Below are positions 6,111-10,310 of a DNA stretch of 10,310 nt, one piece after another (the first letter of the stretch is position 1; each line of letters starts with the position of its first letter). Source of the DNA: Actinomycetes bacterium (GTDB lineage Bacteria > Actinomycetota > Actinomycetes > Propionibacteriales > Propionibacteriaceae); contig JAEYUH010000173.1 in NCBI GenBank assembly GCA_023432725.1, positions 1 to 10,310 on the forward strand, in the 5' to 3' direction. The notes under the pieces were generated by a model. That model saw only the letters and a list, made by a program, of their open reading frames with translations. It was not told the DNA's origin and did not search any database. A program made the translations under genes and the position numbers.

Positions 6111-7502
6111 TCAGCCCACGCTGCGCGGGTCGTTCAGCGGGTCTGCTCCCGCCTGTTGTGGTTCGGTCTGCGAGTCTGGCGGGGCCGCGGCGGCATAGGC
6201 CTCGGACAACTGGTGGTAGGGGCGCGACAACAAGGCGATGACGGTGATGATCATCCCCGCCACCCCGGAAAGGATGAACACCAGCGCGATCCCGCGCGCC
6301 TGACCATCGCCGAGCAGCCAGCCGAGCGCCTCGCGTCCGGCATCGGAGTTCATGTAGGGGATCAACAGGTATTCCGCCACCGGACCGATGATGAAGGCGG
6401 TCAGCGGCGCGGCGGCGATCTCGATGCTCATCGCGAAGCCGAACACCCTGCCCTGGCGCTCGAAGGGCACCACCCGTTGCAGGACTGTCTGCTCTGCGGC
6501 CTCGGCGATCGGGACGATCGCCATGTACACCAGGATTCCGGCCGCGAGCAGCCAGATCGACTCGCGCAGCGTGAAGCCGATGCAGATCGCCCACATCACA
6601 AGGTTGCACGCCAGCAGGGTGCGCAGTGGCCGCGGTCCCAGCCCCTTGCGGGAGACCCAGGCACCGCCGGCCAGGAAGCCGAAGCTCAGCACCCCCCACA
6701 TCACTCCCCAGAACTCGACCGAGACCAGCGACAGCCCGTACGGGTCGATCAGCGCGAGGAAGACCCCGCCCAGCAGGTTGTTGAAGGTGGTGAACACGAC
6801 CAGCCAGACCAGCCCGGGAACCGCCCGGATGGCGCGCCAGGCGCCGGCGAAGTCGACCGGCTTGGGAGCGTCCTCGGCGTGGACGATCTCGGGCTCGGGG
6901 ATGCTCACCGTCCACAGGTGCAGCAGCGACAACACCGTCACCCCCGTGGCCAGCAGGAGTGACCAGGTGATCCCGAGCTGGCCGACCGCGAGGCCGGCGA
7001 AGACCGAGGTGACAGCGAACGTCAGCCCGTTGACGATGCCGACCATGCCGTTCGCCTTGGCCCGCTCGGCGTCCGGCACGAGCAGCGTCACGATCGTGCT
7101 GAGCGCGATCCCGCGGGCCGACTCCATCACGGCGCCTGCCAGCAGCGGCAGCAGGAAGGCGATGAACAGCGGGGAGCCGATGGTGAGGATCTGGTCGCGC
7201 GGAGCCACGAGGAAGACGGCGAGCCCCACCCCGAACAGGATCGTGGTGGCGGTCTGGGCCGACACCATCACGGTCTTCTTCCTGGTCCGGTCGATCCAGG
7301 AGCCGAACGGCACCCCCATGATCGCCAGCAGCAGCATGTAGCCGCCGCCGAAGATCGCGGTCACCAGCACCGATCGGGTCTCGAGGTAGAGCCAGAAGGT
7401 GACGGCCATCCACACGAAGGACGTGGTGAGGTTCGCTATGAAGGTGTTCACCAGCACAGCGTTGAAATGCCGCCGGTTCTCCACCGTTGGGGGCGAGGAC
7501 AT
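6111..7502 (-). CDS. MFS exporter, DHA3/EntS-like
   Basis: A 463-residue polytopic membrane protein that probably exports a small molecule by proton antiport. About 12 membrane segments can be drawn; the loop between segments 2 and 3 carries an MFS motif A variant, GSWIDRTRKKTV (67-78). PFERQGRVFGF (346-356) in the second half is typical of the drug/siderophore-exporting MFS branch. A hydrophilic central loop (about 200-225) separates the halves, and the C-terminal tail (about 435-463) is disordered, rich in Gln, Pro and Asp. The ATG at 7502 is chosen for its strong AAGGAGGA site 3 nt before it; the frame runs open to 7631 but that extension is implausible. The substrate is unknown. The promoter region carries a perfect inverted repeat, so it is probably controlled by a repressor not found in the window. 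Confidence 0.9.
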   Translation of the reverse strand: MSSPPTVENRRHFNAVLVNTFIANLTTSFVWMAVTFWLYLETRSVLVTAIFGGGYMLLLAIMGVPFGSWIDRTRKKTVMVSAQTATTILFGVGLAVFLVAPRDQILTIGSPLFIAFLLPLLAGAVMESARGIALSTIVTLLVPDAERAKANGMVGIVNGLTFAVTSVFAGLAVGQLGITWSLLLATGVTVLSLLHLWTVSIPEPEIVHAEDAPKPVDFAGAWRAIRAVPGLVWLVVFTTFNNLLGGVFLALIDPYGLSLVSVEFWGVMWGVLSFGFLAGGAWVSRKGLGPRPLRTLLACNLVMWAICIGFTLRESIWLLAAGILVYMAIVPIAEAAEQTVLQRVVPFERQGRVFGFAMSIEIAAAPLTAFIIGPVAEYLLIPYMNSDAGREALGWLLGDGQARGIALVFILSGVAGMIITVIALLSRPYHQLSEAYAAAAPPDSQTEPQQAGADPLNDPRSVG

Positions 7503-7524
7503 CCGTCCTCCTTCCCGGGGGCGT

Positions 7525-7538
7525 GGACAGGACTGTCC
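7525..7538. promoter_or_regulatory. Candidate operator at the MFS transcription start
   Basis: GGACAG-GA-CTGTCC is a perfect 6+6 inverted repeat with a 2-nt centre, placed directly downstream of the -10 and across the predicted start of transcription, where a repressor would block initiation. No regulator gene is next to it, so the binding protein is unknown. Confidence 0.5.
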
Positions 7539-7539
7539 G

Positions 7540-7545
7540 ACCCTA
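7540..7545 (-). promoter_or_regulatory. Likely -10 element of the MFS gene (TAGGGT), with TGGGCA as -35
   Basis: On the minus strand TAGGGT is preceded, with a 17-nt spacer, by TGGGCA at 7563-7568, which matches TTGACA in four of six bases. Transcription would begin around 7533 and give a leader of about 31 nt ending in a strong ribosome site. Confidence 0.5.
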
Positions 7546-7594
7546 GACCAGCCCTGTGACAATGCCCAGACTCCACCCCAACCCTGCGGGGACA

Positions 7595-7627
7595 ACGGGG
7601 GATCCCCCCGATCCGGGCGACCCCCGT
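7595..7627. terminator. GC-rich hairpin, possible terminator after the phosphoribosyltransferase gene
   Basis: ACGGGGG (7595-7601) can pair with CCCCCGT (7621-7627); alternatively GGGGGATCCCCC (7597-7608) is a perfect palindrome. It lies 80 nt past the phosphoribosyltransferase stop and before the MFS promoter. No U tract follows, and GC-rich sequence forms such pairs easily, so support is modest. Confidence 0.35.
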
Positions 7628-7631
7628 CCAT

Positions 7632-7693
7632 CTTCTGCCACCTGGGCGACCCGGCTGCCCTGGGTGTCGGCCGGCCCCGGTATCTGGCAGAAG
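7632..7693. repeat. 9-bp perfect inverted repeat with a 44-nt centre
   Basis: CTTCTGCCA (7632-7640) and TGGCAGAAG (7685-7693) are exact reverse complements. The pair starts 13 nt after the phosphoribosyltransferase stop. The interior is GC-rich and could fold further (for example GGCCGGCC near its right end). It could be a terminator stem, an mRNA-stabilising structure or a pair of protein sites; no known RNA family is recognised. Confidence 0.4.
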
Positions 7694-7706
7694 TTGTCGG
7701 GCGAGG

Positions 7707-8195
7707 TCAGTTGTCGGTGGCGGAGCCGAGCAGCGGCGGCTCGCTCGACCAGGGGAAGGAGACCCACTCGCTGGTGTGCCGCCAGACGTAGTCGCACTTC
7801 ACCAGCGAGTGCGGCTTCTCGTACAGCACTGCCGTGCGGGCCTCGGCGACGTGCCCGGCGCAGAAGTCGTGCACAGTCCGCAGGGTCTCCCCGGTGTCGG
7901 CGACATCGTCGACGATCAGGATCCGCTGCCCCGACAGCGCCACCCCGGCCGGCACCGGGGGCAGCAGGACGGGCATCGGCAACCGCTCCTCGACGCCGGT
8001 GTAGAACTCGACGTTGATGATGTGCAGGTTCTTGATGCCCATCGCGTAGCTCATCGCACCTGCCGGGACGAGGCCGCCGCGAGTGATCGAGAGCAGCAGG
8101 TCGGGCCGGTAGCCGGAGTCGACCACCTGACCGGCGAGTTCCCGGATCGCGGTCCCGAAGGACTCCCAGCTCAGGACCTCGCGCGCAGAACTCAT
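7707..8195 (-). CDS. Predicted purine-type phosphoribosyltransferase (COG2236-like)
   Basis: A 162-residue type I phosphoribosyltransferase, expected to join a purine base to PRPP in cytoplasmic salvage. The PRPP-binding loop is clear: ILIVDDVADTGETL (92-105, with the acidic pair Asp96-Asp97). Other family features are PDLLLSITRGGLVPA (31-45, the pyrophosphate loop) and a C-terminal WVSFPW (144-149), as in xanthine/hypoxanthine-type enzymes of this group. The base (xanthine, hypoxanthine, guanine or other) is not decidable. The ATG at 8195 gives the standard length; upstream is AGGA with 8-nt spacing, or equally a CAGGAT hexamer 6 nt before the ATG, so it may be leadered or leaderless. It is divergent from acylphosphatase across 81 bp that hold a perfect inverted repeat. 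Confidence 0.87.
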   Translation of the reverse strand: MSSAREVLSWESFGTAIRELAGQVVDSGYRPDLLLSITRGGLVPAGAMSYAMGIKNLHIINVEFYTGVEERLPMPVLLPPVPAGVALSGQRILIVDDVADTGETLRTVHDFCAGHVAEARTAVLYEKPHSLVKCDYVWRHTSEWVSFPWSSEPPLLGSATDN

Positions 8196-8233
8196 TGGTA
8201 CATCCTGCCAGCGCGCAGGGGTGGACGGCGCCG

Positions 8234-8249
8234 GGATCGGTGCCGATCC
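8234..8249. promoter_or_regulatory. Perfect inverted repeat in a divergent promoter region
   Basis: GGATCGG-TG-CCGATCC is a perfect 7+7 repeat with a 2-nt centre, located between the divergent phosphoribosyltransferase and acylphosphatase genes. It covers the expected -35 position of the acylphosphatase promoter (about 8242-8247). The size and symmetry fit a dimeric repressor site, but no family can be named. Confidence 0.45.
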
Positions 8250-8264
8250 GCGGGCCGTCCTCAG

Positions 8265-8270
8265 TACGCT
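8265..8270 (+). promoter_or_regulatory. Possible -10 element of a leaderless acylphosphatase promoter (TACGCT)
   Basis: TACGCT matches TANNNT and lies exactly 6 nt before the ATG at 8277, so transcription would start at the start codon. There is no Shine-Dalgarno sequence, which agrees with this. No good -35 is seen. Confidence 0.5.
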
Positions 8271-8276
8271 GGCCCG

Positions 8277-8558
8277 ATGCACCGGGCGATCATCATCGTG
8301 GACGGACGCGTGCAGGGCGTCGGCTTCCGGTGGTGGGCTGCCGACCAGGCCCGCAGCCTCGGCCTGGTGGGTCGCGCCGTGAACCTCGACGACGGCACCG
8401 TCGAGGTCGACATCCAGGGGGACCTCGAGAAGGTCAGCACGATGATCCGCCGGGTGATCGAGCAGCCGACCGCCACCGGCCGCCCTGGCCTGGTCACCGA
8501 CCACACCGTTCGGTGGGCCGACCCGGTCCCCGGCGCCACCGGCTTCCGGGCGTACTAG
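8277..8558 (+). CDS. acyP: Acylphosphatase
   Basis: A 93-residue cytoplasmic enzyme that hydrolyses carboxyl-phosphate bonds such as acetyl phosphate. The catalytic loop is GRVQGVGFR (10-18), with Arg18 binding the phosphate, and Asn36 in the AVNLDDGTVEV segment (34-44) holds the water. Both conserved catalytic residues are present and the length is standard, though the C-terminal GFRAY is less often Tyr-ended in the same way as GF-x-I/R-Y forms. The ATG at 8277 is fixed by the family N-terminus. The gene runs straight into the EamA transporter, whose GTG follows its stop without a gap. Confidence 0.93.
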   Translation: MHRAIIIVDGRVQGVGFRWWAADQARSLGLVGRAVNLDDGTVEVDIQGDLEKVSTMIRRVIEQPTATGRPGLVTDHTVRWADPVPGATGFRAY

Positions 8559-9458
8559 GTGGGGACTGACGAGACGACGGGTGGCGCCCGTCGCGGCGCC
8601 CTTGCCGTGCTGGCGGCCGCCGTCCTGTTCGGCACGACGGGCACCGCCCAGGCCTTCGCTCCGGACGGCGCGACCCCGCTCTCGGTCGGTGCGGCCCGCC
8701 TGCTGCTGGGCGGCGCCCTGCTGGGGCTGCTCGGCCTGGTCCGCCGTCTACGCCGGTCGGGCTGGACGCTCCCCCGTTGGTCGGTGACCGTCTGGTGGGT
8801 GCTGCTGGGAGCGTCCTGCGTGCTGGCCTACCAGGCCACCTTCTTCGCCGGGACGAGGGCGAACGGGGTCGCCGTCGCCACCGTCACCGCGCTGGGCACG
8901 AGCCCGCTGTTCGCGGGCCTGTTCGAGTGGCTGGTGTTCCGCCGTCCGCCGCCGCTGCGCTGGGCGCTGGCCACCGGCGTCGCGCTGGTGGGCCTCGTCC
9001 TGCTGGCCGGGGTCCCGGGGACGGCGAGCCTCGACCCGCTCGGACTGTCGGCGTCGCTGGCCGCCGGGGCGAGCTACGCCGGCTACACCGTGGCGAGCCG
9101 GGTGGTGCTCGCCCGCGGCTGGGACGCCACCGCCACCGTCTGCGGAATGCTCGGAACCGGGGCGGTGCTGGCCGCACTGGTGCTTCCCGCCACCCCCACG
9201 AGCTGGCTCGCGACCCCGCCAGGGCTGGGCGTTGTGCTGTGGCTGGGGCTGGTGACCGTCGTCGTCACCTACCTGCTGCTGGGCCAGGGCCTGCGCCACC
9301 TGCCGGCAGCGACCGCCACCACGCTCACCCTGGCCGAGCCGGCGACCGCGGCCCTGCTGGGCGTCCTCGTGCTGGGCGAGCAGCTGACCGGCTGGCAGGT
9401 GGCAGGCGTGCTGGCGATCGTCGCCGGGGTGGCGCTCACTGCTACCCGTCGACGGTGA
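8559..9458 (+). CDS. EamA/DMT-family transporter
   Basis: A 299-residue inner-membrane protein with about ten membrane segments arranged as two EamA repeats, the usual architecture of drug/metabolite exporters such as RhaT- or YdcZ-like permeases. Repeat 1 ends near ATVTALGTSPLFAGL (107-121) and repeat 2 carries LAEPATAALLGVLVLGE (258-274), with the recurrent EP and GE signatures. A hydrophobic first segment follows a short charged start. Translation must start at GTG 8559: the next in-frame start lies inside the first membrane segment. GTG directly follows the acylphosphatase stop codon (TAG-GTG), so expression is probably coupled. The last 17 nt overlap the 3' end of the small membrane protein gene on the minus strand. 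The exported substrate is unknown. Confidence 0.9.
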   Translation: MGTDETTGGARRGALAVLAAAVLFGTTGTAQAFAPDGATPLSVGAARLLLGGALLGLLGLVRRLRRSGWTLPRWSVTVWWVLLGASCVLAYQATFFAGTRANGVAVATVTALGTSPLFAGLFEWLVFRRPPPLRWALATGVALVGLVLLAGVPGTASLDPLGLSASLAAGASYAGYTVASRVVLARGWDATATVCGMLGTGAVLAALVLPATPTSWLATPPGLGVVLWLGLVTVVVTYLLLGQGLRHLPAATATTLTLAEPATAALLGVLVLGEQLTGWQVAGVLAIVAGVALTATRRR

Positions 9459-9606
9459 TGTCGTTGCCCGGCATCCAGGGCTCCAGCGCCGGGAAGACCC
9501 ACGTGAACAGGACGGCGACCACCGCGACCACCAACAAAGCGGCGAGCACCGCCTTCGCCGCCACCGGCCCCGGCAGCAGCCGCCAGATCAGCCCGTACAG
9601 CGACAT
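9442..9606 (-). CDS. Small single-pass membrane protein next to the sortase
   Basis: A 54-residue product with the plan Trp/Leu/Arg-rich start containing LPGP (11-14), a membrane segment (about 16-40), then EPWMPGNDITVD (42-53). I recognise this layout, including the LPGP and closing NDITVD, as a conserved short protein that sits beside class E sortases in actinobacteria; its function is not established. The ATG (9606) overlaps the sortase stop by one base (TGATG), so its translation is likely coupled. Its final 17 nt overlap the EamA gene on the other strand. The strong residue pattern and the coupling make it a true gene, despite its small size. Confidence 0.82.
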   Translation of the reverse strand: MSLYGLIWRLLPGPVAAKAVLAALLVVAVVAVLFTWVFPALEPWMPGNDITVDG

Positions 9607-10310
9607 CAGTTCGCCACCTCCAGTAGCTCCGCCGGTAGCCCGTCCGCGCGGCTCAGCACCTGGTCGAGCCGGGCGTGGGTGATCCAGCGCTCCCGCGAGC
9701 TGAACTGCGGGTGGCAGCTGGTCATGGTGAGCAACGCCTCCGTGGGGGTCTTGCCGGGCTGCCCCGGCACCGGGAGGACCACCTCCACCTGGGTCGGCAG
9801 CACTACCTCGTCGGCGTAGACCCGGTAGACGAAGTAGCTCTCCGCGGTCTCCACGATCACCCGGTCACCCGTCCTCAGCTCGGCGATCCGGCTGAACGGC
9901 TTGCCGTAGGTGGTGCGGTGGCCGGCGATCGCGAAGTTCCCCACCTCGCCGGGCTCCGCTGTCCCGGGGTAGTGACCGATGCCGCGCTGCAGGGTGAGCC
10001 GGTCGGTGCCCCGGTAGACCGGGCGGGCGTAGTCCGCGCCGAATCTCGGGATCCGGACGACGGCGAAGGCGCTGCCCGGCTCCCGAGGCGACTCGCCCTC
10101 CGGCTGGGGGTTGCTGAGGGAGAACCCGGCCTCAAGGTGTGCGACCACCCCGGCCTGCTGCTGGTCGGCGACGACGTCCGTCCAGAACAACTGCCAGCCC
10201 ACGAACAGCCCGAGCACCACGCCGAGGGTCACCAACAGTTCGCCGAACAGGCCGACCACGCCGCGCAGATACCACCCGGCGGTGCGGCCGGGACGGCGGC
10301 GGTCTGACAT
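9606..10310 (-). CDS. srtE: Class E sortase
   Basis: A membrane-anchored transpeptidase that joins surface proteins with an LAXTG-type signal to the peptidoglycan precursor. It is 234 residues if the ATG at 10310 is the start; that ATG is the very edge of the window, so an upstream start cannot be excluded. A membrane segment (about 19-41) follows an Arg-rich head, leaving the catalytic domain outside. The beta-barrel carries NFAIAGHRTTYG (125-136) with catalytic His131, TMTSCHP (195-201) with nucleophile Cys199, and SRERWI (205-210) with Arg208 nine residues on, matching the His-Cys-Arg triad of class E. The stop overlaps the start of the small membrane gene. No sorting substrate is encoded in the window. 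In many actinobacteria this gene and the small protein precede pabA/trpG; here they are followed by a convergent EamA gene. Confidence 0.93.
   Translation of the reverse strand: MSDRRRPGRTAGWYLRGVVGLFGELLVTLGVVLGLFVGWQLFWTDVVADQQQAGVVAHLEAGFSLSNPQPEGESPREPGSAFAVVRIPRFGADYARPVYRGTDRLTLQRGIGHYPGTAEPGEVGNFAIAGHRTTYGKPFSRIAELRTGDRVIVETAESYFVYRVYADEVVLPTQVEVVLPVPGQPGKTPTEALLTMTSCHPQFSSRERWITHARLDQVLSRADGLPAELLEVAN

Noticed and set aside
5911..7413. 500-codon minus-strand frame shifted against the MFS and deacylase genes
   Set aside because: It spans two real genes in the wrong frame, and its product is Arg/Pro/Asp-rich without membrane segments.
7503..7631. 43-codon N-terminal extension of the MFS gene
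   Set aside because: A strong AAGGAGGA site precedes the ATG at 7502, the extension would cross the promoter and operator, and MFS proteins of this type begin near the first membrane segment.
7543..7797. 84-codon minus-strand frame between MFS and phosphoribosyltransferase
   Set aside because: It overlaps the phosphoribosyltransferase 3' end in another frame and covers structured intergenic DNA; no ribosome site or conserved pattern is seen.
1..10310. CRISPR array, insertion sequence, prophage or toxin-antitoxin module
   Set aside because: No regularly spaced direct repeats, no transposase or integrase motifs and no terminal repeats or target duplications were seen. Gene content is housekeeping.

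Overview
High-GC DNA with tight gene packing, class E sortase, Gram-positive-type DnaK and paired HspR-type (HAIR) operators points to a high-GC Gram-positive bacterium (Actinomycetota). A member of the Propionibacteriales or a relative is possible, but that is a guess from overall feel and not from a diagnostic marker.

Layout, left to right. (1) 1-1243, minus: the first 414 codons of dnaK, running off the left edge, with a 5' region (1244-1328) that holds two HAIR-like operators over a likely core promoter. (2) 1329-2276, minus: an alpha/beta hydrolase of unknown substrate, directly upstream of dnaK on the same strand. (3) 2355-3952, plus: a two-gene unit of a HAD-family phosphatase/mutase and a monofunctional proline dehydrogenase, 2 nt apart. 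(4) 3953-5113, minus: cystathionine gamma-synthase, convergent with proline dehydrogenase with no base between the stop codons. (5) 5183-6086, plus: a CBS-pair protein and a YbaK/EbsC-type tRNA-editing protein, 1 nt apart. (6) 6111-7502, minus: an MFS exporter of the DHA3/EntS type, with an inverted repeat at its start site. (7) 7707-8195, minus: a predicted purine-type phosphoribosyltransferase. (8) 8277-9458, plus: acylphosphatase and an EamA/DMT transporter whose GTG directly follows the acylphosphatase stop. (9) 9442-10310, minus: a class E sortase and a 54-residue single-pass membrane protein, coupled by a TGATG overlap; the small gene overlaps the 3' end of the EamA gene on the opposite strand.

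The genes do not form one pathway. They are short operons of two genes or single genes: stress chaperone, proline catabolism, methionine biosynthesis, translation quality control, nucleotide salvage, export and surface protein anchoring. This looks like ordinary core chromosome. I see no insertion sequence, phage gene, CRISPR array, tRNA, rRNA or integration site, and no stretch over 300 bases lacks a gene.

The most informative signals are regulatory: the double HAIR in front of dnaK, perfect inverted repeats at the MFS promoter and in the phosphoribosyltransferase/acylphosphatase divergent region, and three genes whose -10-like hexamer sits 6-8 nt before the ATG, suggesting leaderless transcripts. 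I did not find a convincing undescribed multi-gene system.
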